From the NCBI GenBank assembly GCA_947381945.1, contig CANCXM010000003.1:78302-142301 (forward strand): a stretch of DNA of 64,000 bases, read 5' to 3'. Origin of the DNA: an uncultured Muribaculaceae bacterium. Its GTDB lineage: Bacteria; Bacteroidota; Bacteroidia; Bacteroidales; Muribaculaceae. Made by a program: the position numbers and the translations under genes. The notes under the pieces are model-generated. The model searched no databases. It was not told the origin of the DNA and was given only the letters and a program-made list of their open reading frames with translations. Below, in pieces: positions 17,911-25,941 of the stretch (position 1 is the first letter of the stretch; every line of letters begins with the position of its first letter).

Positions 17911-18597
17911 TTACGCCAAATCGTCAAAAAGATGTTTCCGCTCTGTTTCTGTAATCTGGAGATAAGCGTCACCGACCATTCTTATCAATTGAGACCTTTC
18001 GGGTTGATATTTCTTTGGAATCAGACACCTAAGTTGCTCATTGTTCATCTGAGATAACTCTTTAAGGGTATGACAAGTGAGAGCATTGGACATGGTCTCT
18101 ACTAATGGTTTATTCATTTCGTCCATCATTAGATTCTCAACCTGTTCTAGGCCATCATTGTATTGCTGGAATGTTAGATTCCCGGTACACATCATAAGAT
18201 GCCATGCGTTATAGGCAAGATCATTCTTAGCCGGACCTTCAAATTTATAAGGCATTGAGAATACATTGCAGACGAACTTGCTTCGAAGAATGGCATTAAG
18301 GGAAATGAGAGGTGCATATTTTGTCCCGGTCTTTCCTCCGAGGGTTGTGCATACAATTATGGTATCTGCTGTCCCGTTAAGAGCCTCATCGACCAAACTT
18401 GCGAGGTTTGATTTTACCTTTCCACGACCGAACTTCTTAAAAAGAATGCTCTTATCAGCTTTCTCTGCATTTTTCTCTAGTTGTTCCTTGTCTGTATCAA
18501 CAACAATAAATTGATGTTCAGGAAATATCCCAGCTTTTATAATGTCGGTGGCGACATTGAATCCTCCATTTCCGACAGAGATGATTGTTACACTCAT
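17911..18597 (-). CDS. FtsZ/tubulin-like GTPase-domain protein
   Basis: The 228-aa product matches the FtsZ N-terminal domain: IISVGNGGFNVATDIIKAGI (T1 loop and helix 1), FIVVDTDKEQL (FtsZ FIAINTDAQAL), TLGGKTGTKYAPLIS (the tubulin signature GGGTGTGAAP with small changes) and MPYKFEGPAKNDLAYN (FtsZ RPFTFEGRRR...). It ends soon after that domain with a helical tail and lacks a recognisable T7 loop and C-terminal domain. It probably binds GTP but may not self-activate hydrolysis. It is too divergent to be the housekeeping division protein. The T7-bearing partner is encoded at 16823-17557. Confidence 0.75.
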   Translation of the reverse strand: MSVTIISVGNGGFNVATDIIKAGIFPEHQFIVVDTDKEQLEKNAEKADKSILFKKFGRGKVKSNLASLVDEALNGTADTIIVCTTLGGKTGTKYAPLISLNAILRSKFVCNVFSMPYKFEGPAKNDLAYNAWHLMMCTGNLTFQQYNDGLEQVENLMMDEMNKPLVETMSNALTCHTLKELSQMNNEQLRCLIPKKYQPERSQLIRMVGDAYLQITETERKHLFDDLA

Positions 18598-18611
18598 GTT
18601 TGTTGGTTTTA

Positions 18612-18935
18612 TCAGATTTTTAATGCGATGGCTGCACAGGCTTCGGCATCGGCAAGTGCGTGATGATTTTAGAGGTCATATCCACATGCTTCGGTCATCA
18701 CATGGAGTTGATGGCATGGTAGTTTCATATTGCGTCGAGAAGCAGCAAGAGTACAGTGAAATTCATAATCAAGATATTCCATTCCATACTCGTTGAATAC
18801 TGCTTTCAGACAACTTTCGTCGAATGGTCGGGTATATGCCCCCAAGGCGGTCCTTGAATATGTGGCGTTATCTGCGCACACACTTGAACGTCGGCCGTTG
18901 GCTGTCTCAAAGTCTATTACCACAAAATCTTTCAT
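18612..18935 (-). pseudogene. Decayed DEDDh (DnaQ-like) exonuclease
   Basis: MKDFVVIDFETANGRRSSVC is the ExoI motif of DnaQ-type 3'-5' exonucleases and PFDESCLKAVFNEYGMEYLDYEFHCTL matches the ExoII region. The roughly 50 residues normally between them are missing, and the join (DNATYSRTALGAYT) is not family-like. After CGYDL an in-frame TAA interrupts, then the frame continues NHHALADAEACAAIALKI to a normal stop at 18612-18614, which is the expected ExoIII/C-terminus with HALADAEA. So the gene carries an internal deletion and a nonsense change. It lies 2 nt beyond the WYL regulator in the same operon. Confidence 0.75.
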
Positions 18936-18937
18936 GG

Positions 18938-19843
18938 TCAGTCGTTTTTATAAAGTTCATACATGTCTGAAATCCAGCCTTTCATGGCTTTACGTAATGA
19001 AGACGGAGATATGACCTCAACCATTCCTCCGGCATGAAGGAGCTTCATTATGAAGTCGTAGGTTGGCGCGAGATAGAGGCTGAAATCGGCATACTCGCCA
19101 TCGTCTTCAATCAACTCCTGACTATGGTGCAACGGTAGTGATTTGAGATATGGAGTGTGGTCTTTGTTGGCGCGTATGATTATTCTCTCCGGCTTGACTC
19201 TATCGTCAACGACTATACCGAAATAATTTGCGAAGTAATCGGTCGCTGAAAAATCCTTCGGCATTTTATACTCTTGTTCGGTCACCTCAACTGACTCTAT
19301 ACGGTCGAGACCATACAAACGGATGGAGTCTTTGTTAAGATTATGCCCCAACATGTACCAACGGTTTTCAAATAGCTTTACACAGTATGGCTCGACGGGA
19401 ATGCTGTATGAATCATTATAATTGAACGCCTTATACACGATATTAACCACACGGTTTTCTTTCATCGCCTCCAATATGGTTGTCAGGTGGTCACGCCCAG
19501 ATGGAATCTGGTCAACAAGAATGCGACCTTTCAGCGAAAGATTCTCACCTATCAGGTTGCCGACGGCGAAAGAATCGAGCATCCATTTCTTCAGCTCATT
19601 CTCGTCAATATCTTCCGGATTGGCGATATAGTAAAGATACCCTCCGGCTCTCTGACATTGGATGTCTATTGAGAACTGCTCATAGATGGCGGTGCGCCAA
19701 CGGTTGAATGTGGCACGATGGAGCGGGTTGCAGTCGCTGAGATCTTTGCACCGCTCCCATTTGTCCGACAAATCCCTATGAGAAATTTTACCGGCACGTC
19801 TGATGGTCTCGATGAGCCAAGTGTATTTTTGGAGTTGAGTCAT
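18938..19843 (-). CDS. WYL-domain transcriptional regulator, left-arm copy
   Basis: 301 aa: an N-terminal winged-helix region (LQKYTWLIETIRRAGKISHRDLSDKWER... RATFNRWRTAIYEQFSIDI), then a WYL domain (about residues 130-215) with VEPYCVKLFENRWYMLGHN and RLYGLDRIESVEV, and a C-terminal WCX-type extension ending in a short helix. WYL domains are thought to sense nucleic-acid ligands and often control defence and repair loci. It is a clear paralogue of the product at 26415-27317 on the right arm, sharing LIETIRR/LIDTLKR, PSGR, VKLFxxRWY and SLPxHHSQ. Confidence 0.88.
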   Translation of the reverse strand: MTQLQKYTWLIETIRRAGKISHRDLSDKWERCKDLSDCNPLHRATFNRWRTAIYEQFSIDIQCQRAGGYLYYIANPEDIDENELKKWMLDSFAVGNLIGENLSLKGRILVDQIPSGRDHLTTILEAMKENRVVNIVYKAFNYNDSYSIPVEPYCVKLFENRWYMLGHNLNKDSIRLYGLDRIESVEVTEQEYKMPKDFSATDYFANYFGIVVDDRVKPERIIIRANKDHTPYLKSLPLHHSQELIEDDGEYADFSLYLAPTYDFIMKLLHAGGMVEVISPSSLRKAMKGWISDMYELYKND

Positions 19844-19854
19844 ACTAAATATGA

Positions 19855-21126
19855 TTATTCAAAACGAATGGCACACTTATTTTCAGTATTGGTAAAATTT
19901 CTCACATACAAGACAAAATTTAGAAACGCATCAAGCAAAGATGTACAGCCAATGTATTGCCAACAAACCAATCGGGGTTCTTCTCCAGCATTCTCTTTGC
20001 CAAATTTATTGAATATCAATCCTAAAGCATCTTTTTCTGCTTTTGTCAGACAATATGTATCAAAGGCAAAACCAATATATTCCCTCTCTGCGTAACCATA
20101 CACAATATATCCAATTTTCCCATTGATAGAGATTCTAACTCCATAATTATTCTCTGTATAACCGAAATCGGATAAATTAATTAAGTTATATCCGAATTTT
20201 TTCAACTCCTGTTTTATTGGCTCTGCAACTCTACGGCTGTTAAGTTTAATCTGACAAATAGAGAGTTCATTAATCAGCTCATTGACTCCGCCTAACAATT
20301 CCTGAAGATTGGCTGAAGTTTCTTCAAGCCTCTCAATACGTTTGGAATAATTTATGTCGTTTTCATCAGAAAACTCTGATAGGATTTCTGAGATTATAGT
20401 CTTTCTGATTTTATCTTTCATATTTTTAAATTTATCGGTGATATGAAAATACTCTTCTAAATAATCTTGATATTGTAAGATTGCACTGTGGAGAAATTTC
20501 TCATTATCCGGAAGAAGATTTGGCAATTTACAAACCCACTCATAAATATCATGAGCATAATCCTTTACAATAATATTCCTTTCAATTTCCGGTGAAATAC
20601 GCTCAACACCATTACCATCTTTTGTCAGTGAGAAATCTGAAGGTATATAGTGGTGAGATGAATTCAAATACAAAACTTTTATTTCGTGATCGCCGTATCC
20701 TATTTCTTTCGCCTTTTGGACATATCGATATATTTGTCCGGGCTGTTCAACTGCATCATTAACTTTATTCTCTATGATTACACATAGTCGTTCGTCAAAA
20801 ATTGAAACATCAATGCGGTCTTGTTCAGCAGTCCTTACTTTTTTCGAACTTACCTTGCAATTACTAATACCTATTATTTGATTCATGAACGAATCGAGTA
20901 TCGCCTGATTCTTCAGTAAATGTTGTAAGACGGAACTGTGAGCAGTTTCCTTAAGCTTTCCAACCGCAGAAATGGCAATCACATTTATATGTAGGGGCAT
21001 TTTGGCCAGTTCTGCTTTGAGAATCCTGCCAATCTTGTCAGAAGTCACAAACAATTCCATTTGCTCTTTTGACTTATCTGCTGCCTGTTCCGAAAGAATA
21101 GATATAAGTTTCTTTATTTTGTCCAT
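19855..21126 (-). CDS. PD-(D/E)XK nuclease superfamily protein, left-arm copy
   Basis: About 423 aa. The nuclease core is visible as AEQDRIDVSIFDERLCVIIENKVNDAVEQPGQIYRY: the Asp of DRIDV, then E-x-K within IIENKVN, and the following Q-x-x-R-Y, as in PDDEXK_4-type proteins. A long helical C-terminal part follows (KNMKDKIRKTIISEIL...), then a beta-rich tail. Family members are presumed DNA or RNA nucleases, often in defence loci; the substrate is unknown. The ATG at 21126 (MDKIKKLISILSEQ) is preferred; another ATG at 21171 is possible. The gene is more AT-rich than the housekeeping genes at 5-10 kb, suggesting acquisition. Confidence 0.7.
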   Translation of the reverse strand: MDKIKKLISILSEQAADKSKEQMELFVTSDKIGRILKAELAKMPLHINVIAISAVGKLKETAHSSVLQHLLKNQAILDSFMNQIIGISNCKVSSKKVRTAEQDRIDVSIFDERLCVIIENKVNDAVEQPGQIYRYVQKAKEIGYGDHEIKVLYLNSSHHYIPSDFSLTKDGNGVERISPEIERNIIVKDYAHDIYEWVCKLPNLLPDNEKFLHSAILQYQDYLEEYFHITDKFKNMKDKIRKTIISEILSEFSDENDINYSKRIERLEETSANLQELLGGVNELINELSICQIKLNSRRVAEPIKQELKKFGYNLINLSDFGYTENNYGVRISINGKIGYIVYGYAEREYIGFAFDTYCLTKAEKDALGLIFNKFGKENAGEEPRLVCWQYIGCTSLLDAFLNFVLYVRNFTNTENKCAIRFE

Positions 21127-21291
21127 ATCAATGGCAAAAATAGTGAAAATTTGTCGCATTCCATGATACAAGTCTTTTTTTCAAAAAATTATCGATGAAT
21201 TGCTATCATATATACTTTAGACAGATAATAAGATATAATGGCTGCTATTTCAGGACGTGTCAAATCCTTTTGAACAGGTCTTTAACGGACA

Positions 21292-22317
21292 TTATGCCTT
21301 GCCCCTTATTTCGATGAATTGAAGTTGTATTTCATGACTGTCTGTGTTGTTATAAGCATATAGAATCTTTGGTGATGGCTTAAGGCAAATGTAGAAGTCA
21401 TTCAAAAATAATTCAAGCCGTCCTTTTTCTGAAAGAGACAGAGGGTGGTGCATTGAAATATGTACTACGATGAGCAGTTTTGAAGGTATAGGGGTTCGGT
21501 TTTTGAGAGCGTTGGAGTATGTAGCCATCAATTCTTCCAAATATTGCATACGAGGCATATTATGATAGCAGAAGGTCTCGCGCCAATATTCAGTGATGGC
21601 GTCAGCATGATAGATGTCAAGACAAAGCTGATTGAAATCCGGCTTTGCCATATCAATTACGGGTTTAAGTTTATTAATGAGATTATGGCGTTTATCCAGT
21701 TTTTTAAGGCACTCTATCCTATTGTGTATGCGCCAATCGCGCTTTCTCTTACTGCGGTTGCGGTGAGCTTTCCGTTTGCCAAGGCGATGCCAAGCCTGGG
21801 CTGTCATATAGTATGTCAGTTTCGGCTCCTTGAGTTGCTGTTTTAGCTTTTCCCGATCCTCTTTATTGTATAGGTACATCATTTCTCGCTTGACCATCAA
21901 ATATTTTGCTCTTCGACCAAAATCAGTATACGAAGTTTTTAGAATGTCGTCGATGTAATTTTTGGATGTGATTTGAGTAAATCCATAAAAGGTACTTCCC
22001 CACAGAATAGCTGCGGCGAGCTCTGTATCTGTAAATTCGTTACCATCTGGTTTAATGAGTTCGTTTCCGACAATGTTCTCCCATCGTTGACCTTCAACGT
22101 CATTGGCAGTGATAATCTTTCGGTCAGATTTACTCCATGGCGCAGGCTCCGATATGTCGAATGTCACCTGTCTGCCATCGCTTTCTGGAACAATGTTGCA
22201 CAGTTGATCGTATGCTTCCTTATATAAGCCGAAGTGACCCAATGATTTTAGGTCAGGATAGAGTCCCTTAACGATTTCATCAAAAGGAATGGCTCTTAGG
22301 AATTGTTGTACTATCAT
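21292..22317 (-). CDS. Uncharacterised 341-aa protein cotranscribed with rtcB
   Basis: I do not recognise a family with certainty. The start is MIVQQFLRAIPFDEIVKGLYPDLKSL, followed by YKEAYDQLCNIVP and a possible beta region (RQVTFDISEP). The middle is very basic (KRKAHRNRSKRKRDWRIHNRIECLKKLDKRHNL, residues about 183-215), compatible with nucleic-acid binding. No signal peptide or membrane helix is visible. Its ATG directly abuts the rtcB stop (one base gap), so it is almost certainly translated with RtcB. The basic patch beside an RNA ligase suggests, but does not show, an RNA-related role. Confidence 0.65.
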   Translation of the reverse strand: MIVQQFLRAIPFDEIVKGLYPDLKSLGHFGLYKEAYDQLCNIVPESDGRQVTFDISEPAPWSKSDRKIITANDVEGQRWENIVGNELIKPDGNEFTDTELAAAILWGSTFYGFTQITSKNYIDDILKTSYTDFGRRAKYLMVKREMMYLYNKEDREKLKQQLKEPKLTYYMTAQAWHRLGKRKAHRNRSKRKRDWRIHNRIECLKKLDKRHNLINKLKPVIDMAKPDFNQLCLDIYHADAITEYWRETFCYHNMPRMQYLEELMATYSNALKNRTPIPSKLLIVVHISMHHPLSLSEKGRLELFLNDFYICLKPSPKILYAYNNTDSHEIQLQFIEIRGKA

Positions 22318-22318
22318 G

Positions 22319-23611
22319 TTATTTTGACGCTTTGAAGTTAAAGATTGGACGGATGATTGTATCGATGTTTACTGTATCTCCTATGTTGGCTATAATTTCG
22401 GCAGCCGGTTTGTAGACCATAGGGGATTCATCGCGGGTAAAGTCGTTGATGCTCTCGGAGTAGATTCCGGACATAGAAGCCTCGAAATCTTCCATCTTGA
22501 TTTGCTCGTAGGCTTGTGTCCGGCTCAGCACACGGCCTGCTCCATGAGGAGCGGAACAGTTCCAGTCGGGATTCCCTTTGCCGGTGCAGAGCAAAGAACC
22601 GTCGCGCATATTGAGGGGGATGATACAACGCTCGCGCTTGGCTGCTGAGATAGAGCCTTTGCGGATGATATTGTCATCGCTGATGTAGTTGTGGACGGAC
22701 TCAAATTCTTCGACGACAAGCGTCGAAGCGACTTCGTCGGTTGCTTCGGGAGCGTTAATTCCGTCAAAGAATTTAAGCAGCAGAAGCGAGATGAGTTTGC
22801 GGTTGAGGACAGCCCACTGTTGGCATATTCGCATATCGTGAAGGTATTCTTCTCTTGCATCTCCCTCAACATAACACAAATCACGGGGAAGGGTCGGCTC
22901 TGCCTTCTGCCGGGTTTTGCGCATATTTTTGATTACGTCTTGGAGTTCGGATCGGCGTCCGGCAGCTTTATATTCCTCAATGGTACGCTTTATGGCTTCT
23001 TCAAATTCGTCTGCGCCCTCAGTCATGTGTTTTATAGCACGATTCTGGTAAATGTCAGCGACTTGCTTGCCAAGATTGCGGGAGCCTGTGTGGATAACGA
23101 GGTAGACGTTACCGTCATCGTCATTATCCAGCTCTATGAAGTGGTTACCGCCACCAAGCGAGCCTATAGCTTTGTTGATGCGCCCGGAGTCTTTCAATTC
23201 GCGGTAGCAATAAAGCTCTGTTACAAGGCGCTTTGCCTCGCGGTAGATTTCCATCTCCTCACCAACAAGAGGCTTGAATCCGAAGCGGTCCTCACGGACT
23301 ATCATGCCTGACGGCACATTGTTCCGTATATGCTCATGGAAGGCATGAAAATCAATATCCTTCAGTTTGCCAAGATTGAGCACCCGCATACCGCAACCGA
23401 TGTCTACGCCTACTATATTGGGAATCACTTTATCCCCGAGGTCACCGGTGAATCCTATGACGCATCCTGCTCCGGCATGGACATCGGGCATAATCCGAAT
23501 TTTCTTGTCGGAAAACACTCCGATTGAGAGCAGTTGTTTGATTTGCTCCAATGCATTCTCTTCAATGTTGTCTGTGAATATCTTCACATTGTAACCTTCA
23601 ATTGTCTTCAT
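22319..23611 (-). CDS. rtcB: RtcB-type RNA ligase, left-arm copy (about 430 aa)
   Basis: RtcB joins RNA 2',3'-cyclic phosphate (or 3'-phosphate) ends to 5'-OH ends using GTP and Mn2+. Metal- and guanylate-binding motifs are intact: MPDVHAGAGCVIG, GVDIGCGMRVL (metal Cys), GSLGGGNHFIEL, IHTGSRNLGKQ, SVHNYI and SAPHGAGRVLSR with the guanylylated His. The ATG at 23611 (MKTIEGYNVKIFTDNIEENA) fits the family; the upstream frame to 23692 is not family-like. It is the first gene of the left arm, unlike the RtcR-controlled proteobacterial rtcBA; no rtcA is present. Confidence 0.93.
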   Translation of the reverse strand: MKTIEGYNVKIFTDNIEENALEQIKQLLSIGVFSDKKIRIMPDVHAGAGCVIGFTGDLGDKVIPNIVGVDIGCGMRVLNLGKLKDIDFHAFHEHIRNNVPSGMIVREDRFGFKPLVGEEMEIYREAKRLVTELYCYRELKDSGRINKAIGSLGGGNHFIELDNDDDGNVYLVIHTGSRNLGKQVADIYQNRAIKHMTEGADEFEEAIKRTIEEYKAAGRRSELQDVIKNMRKTRQKAEPTLPRDLCYVEGDAREEYLHDMRICQQWAVLNRKLISLLLLKFFDGINAPEATDEVASTLVVEEFESVHNYISDDNIIRKGSISAAKRERCIIPLNMRDGSLLCTGKGNPDWNCSAPHGAGRVLSRTQAYEQIKMEDFEASMSGIYSESINDFTRDESPMVYKPAAEIIANIGDTVNIDTIIRPIFNFKASK

Positions 23612-23635
23612 ATTTATATAATTTATATTTAACGA

Positions 23636-23666
23636 CAAAGTTATGTCATAACCGAGTAATAACAAT
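23636..23666 (-). promoter_or_regulatory. Putative promoter of the left arm (rtcB operon)
   Basis: Minus strand: ATTG (23663-23666), about 19-nt spacer, TAACTTTG (23636-23643), a good match to the Bacteroidetes consensus, 25 nt upstream of the rtcB ATG. Confidence 0.6.
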
Positions 23667-23718
23667 GCACACCTTATGTCAAGGGTGGACAACTGTTCGC
23701 AGGTGCAATAAATTGCAC
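23641..23718. promoter_or_regulatory. Operator candidates in the divergent control region
   Basis: A perfect inverted repeat GTGCAAT-AA-ATTGCAC lies at 23703-23718. TTATGTCA occurs twice, at 23641-23648 and 23674-23681, 33 bp apart (about three helical turns), flanking the rtcB promoter. TTGCAC recurs at 23800-23805 near the rightward promoter. These are sensible binding sites for one or both WYL regulators, but no assignment can be made. Confidence 0.45.
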
Positions 23719-23825
23719 ACTCCGCAAAATTAAGTCAACCATGGCGCAATATGCGATACAACATAAAAATTTATCTGAAATTAATTATTTTTCATCTTGT
23801 TGCACATAATGAGCCAACTTAAATA

Positions 23826-23833
23826 TATCTTTG
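23826..23833 (+). promoter_or_regulatory. Putative -7 element of the right arm
   Basis: TATCTTTG matches TAnnTTTG, 34 nt before the metallophosphoesterase ATG. The nearest TTG upstream (23800-23802) is at a longer than usual spacing of 23 nt. Confidence 0.5.
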
Positions 23834-23867
23834 TGAAATAATACAATGATTTCAACGAAGATTGCCA

Positions 23868-24461
23868 ATGAAGATACTCCACCTATCAGATACCCATGGA
23901 TTCCACCGACGGCTTCAGAATCTACCTGATGCTGACGTATTGGTGCACTCCGGCGATTTCACTATGACGGGATCAGAACAGGAAGCGATGGATTTCCTCA
24001 ACTGGTTCTGCGACTTGCCGTATGCCCACAAGGTTTTCATCTGTGGCAATCATGATGACTGCCTATACGGTGCAGATATTGACGGACTCGACCCAAATGT
24101 GCATTATCTATGCAACTCCGGCATGGAAATTGACGGCGTGAAATTCTATGGCGTGCCAATGTTTATGGGAGATTGTCTCACCGACCGCCAGACCCGGAAC
24201 ATTGCCAATATCCCGGATAATACTGATGTTCTTGTGACACATAGTCCGGCATACGGTATTCTTGACTGCGATGAGGGCATAAACTATGGCGATGAGCAAC
24301 TGCTTATCAAAGTTATTGAGATGAAACCTCGCTTACACCTTTTCGGACATATCCACGCACAGCATGGCATCTTGACCGAACATGATACCACATTCTCCAA
24401 TGGCGCTATGATGAATGCCGACTACACAACTCTCAACTTACCAAATATTTTAGAAATTTAA
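23868..24461 (+). CDS. Calcineurin-like metallophosphoesterase
   Basis: The 197-aa protein has the complete metallophosphoesterase motif set: LSDTHG (DxH), HSGDFT (GDxx), CGNHDD (GNHD/E), VTHSPA and FGHIHAQHG (GHxH). Relatives include 2',3'-cyclic nucleotide phosphodiesterases and other small phosphoesterases. Beside RtcB ligases, activity on RNA terminal phosphates is attractive but unproven. An in-frame TTG lies two codons upstream; ATG at 23868 (MKILHLSDTHG) is preferred. First gene of the right arm. Confidence 0.9.
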   Translation: MKILHLSDTHGFHRRLQNLPDADVLVHSGDFTMTGSEQEAMDFLNWFCDLPYAHKVFICGNHDDCLYGADIDGLDPNVHYLCNSGMEIDGVKFYGVPMFMGDCLTDRQTRNIANIPDNTDVLVTHSPAYGILDCDEGINYGDEQLLIKVIEMKPRLHLFGHIHAQHGILTEHDTTFSNGAMMNADYTTLNLPNILEI

Positions 24462-24464
24462 TTT

Positions 24465-25586
24465 ATGAATTCAACATCATTCAGTTATTTGAAAAATTCG
24501 CCAATGTTTCAGTTAAGTTTGGCGTCTAAAGAATTATTCCATTCCAATTTTTTATTTTGGATTTGGCAACTAAATCACAAGTTGTTCAAGACGATGATAC
24601 AAAAGCTGACCTCAGATCCTACGATTGGCTCGGATTGGCCAAGTGACTACATCTTGAAACGAGAGTACAACCACTATGACCTCTGTGTACTTGGTGAAAA
24701 TAATAAGGTTCTTTTGGTGATTGAAAATAAGGTTAAAAGTATACCGACCCTCAAGCAATTAAACGAGTATCTTCGTGAAGGGCATAGACATGTCCTATTG
24801 TCATTGTCTTCCGATTTCCCGGAAAAAGAAAAAATAGAACATTGGGAAATCGTTAACTATGAAACTTTGAGTAAGACTTTAAAAGAGCTGTCAACACACC
24901 ACGCCATATCTCCATATCATAAGTCTATTATAGATGATTATTCAGGGATGATACATCACTTGCATCAAGTTCAGTTAGAATGGTCTATCGATGCCAACGC
25001 TGATTTTTTCAATTCAGACAATAATTGTGTCATTCTCAGGATAAATGACATTAAAGAGAAAATCAGATTTAGCAAGATGCTTGTGATGCTCAAAAAACTA
25101 TTAGTCAATAAGCTCGGCATCGAACCTGACTTGAATACTGATAGAGATTATGTTTTCAATACAAGCGGAGAGATATTTATTAACTGGGGGATGACAAGAG
25201 GGATGGGTTTACTTGAAGTGAAAATACCTGTTGAAAAGAATATAGCTCTCGTGATACAGATACAAGGCGACCAATATCGCCATGCAGTAGAGTTGTATGG
25301 ATTCAGAAAAAAATTTGAGGACAATTGGAATGATGTTTTACAAGACTCAAAACTGAATTGGTTCTTTAGAAGCCACATTATAAAAAATCCATTCCACCTA
25401 TTCTCAAATTCCGAATTACCGTTGACTATCTGGCCCAAAAAGGGAGGGTGCAATCATTATAGGAATGAATTTTTATATCAGTCCATAAAGATACCGGCTA
25501 ATACTAAAATTTCCGAATTGTTGGATATGATTGTCACAGATTGCCAAAAGATCAAAGAATTAACCGGCATGAGTGTTGCCGATTGA
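24465..25586 (+). CDS. PD-(D/E)XK nuclease superfamily protein, right-arm copy
   Basis: 373 aa. The core is visible as REYNHYDLCVLGENNKVLLVIENKVKSIPTLKQLNEYL: Asp of YDLCV, E-x-K in VIENKVK, and Q-x-x-x-Y, the same arrangement as in the left-arm protein at 19855-21126, although overall similarity is low. HSNFLFWIWQLN near the N-terminus is typical of these PDDEXK_4-like proteins. It starts 3 nt after the phosphoesterase stop. It is AT-rich relative to flanking housekeeping DNA. The role is presumed nucleolytic; the substrate is unknown. Confidence 0.7.
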   Translation: MNSTSFSYLKNSPMFQLSLASKELFHSNFLFWIWQLNHKLFKTMIQKLTSDPTIGSDWPSDYILKREYNHYDLCVLGENNKVLLVIENKVKSIPTLKQLNEYLREGHRHVLLSLSSDFPEKEKIEHWEIVNYETLSKTLKELSTHHAISPYHKSIIDDYSGMIHHLHQVQLEWSIDANADFFNSDNNCVILRINDIKEKIRFSKMLVMLKKLLVNKLGIEPDLNTDRDYVFNTSGEIFINWGMTRGMGLLEVKIPVEKNIALVIQIQGDQYRHAVELYGFRKKFEDNWNDVLQDSKLNWFFRSHIIKNPFHLFSNSELPLTIWPKKGGCNHYRNEFLYQSIKIPANTKISELLDMIVTDCQKIKELTGMSVAD

Positions 25587-25625
25587 TTTCCTAATTTTGC
25601 TACCGAACCAATAACCAATACAACT

Positions 25626-25829
25626 ATGCCATACTCATTTAAAGTAACAGCAAAGCAGAATATCGGTGGTAACAAAGGTATCGCCAAAGGACTCAGTGTT
25701 CAATGTGTCGAAGCAGGATGCTCTTCTCCACAAATCAAGACGATTCTTGAAGCCTACAAGCGGCAGCATGGAATCGAGATTAAAGGAATATCCGTTAGCA
25801 CAGGGTATTTCATAATCGAGAAGTTGTGA
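25626..25829 (+). CDS. 67-aa conserved small protein, paralogue of the 71-aa protein at 17631
   Basis: MPYSFKVTAKQNIGGNKG... ends GYFIIEKL. The FKVT-x-K start, IxTILEAYKRQHGIEIKG helix region and -IIEKL end match the left-arm paralogue (FKVTTK ... FKRQLKMKYNVDF ... LIIEKL). There is no signal peptide or cysteine cluster apart from VEAGCSS. It is followed at once by a strong terminator, so it may be expressed more than the genes after it. Confidence 0.65.
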   Translation: MPYSFKVTAKQNIGGNKGIAKGLSVQCVEAGCSSPQIKTILEAYKRQHGIEIKGISVSTGYFIIEKL

Positions 25830-25844
25830 TTACATCCCCAAAGG

Positions 25845-25873
25845 CAAAATCGGCATTTATTTTGCCGATTTTG
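25845..25873 (+). terminator. Intrinsic terminator after the 67-aa gene
   Basis: CAAAATCGGCA pairs perfectly with TGCCGATTTTG around a 7-nt AT-rich loop and is followed by TTTT. It divides the right arm into a proximal part (phosphoesterase, nuclease, small protein) and a distal part with its own promoter. Confidence 0.7.
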
Positions 25874-25875
25874 TT

Positions 25876-25915
25876 TTAATCGGAAATCGTATTGCCGATT
25901 AAGATTGTAACTTTG
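25876..25915 (+). promoter_or_regulatory. Promoter with overlapping inverted-repeat operator for the distal right arm
   Basis: TAACTTTG at 25908-25915 matches the -7 consensus. Immediately upstream is an inverted repeat TTAATCGG-N11-CCGATTAA (25876-25902), which covers the -33 position; no good TTTG is present there. This geometry suggests control by a dimeric regulator, with the WYL protein encoded two genes downstream a natural candidate. Confidence 0.5.
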
Positions 25916-25941
25916 CGATGTAAATCAAAAACAGACCCATT

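Noticed and set aside
17911..18597. Assignment as the housekeeping cell-division FtsZ
   Set aside because: It lacks the T7 loop, C-terminal domain and C-terminal tail, is only 228 aa and is not in a division-gene cluster.
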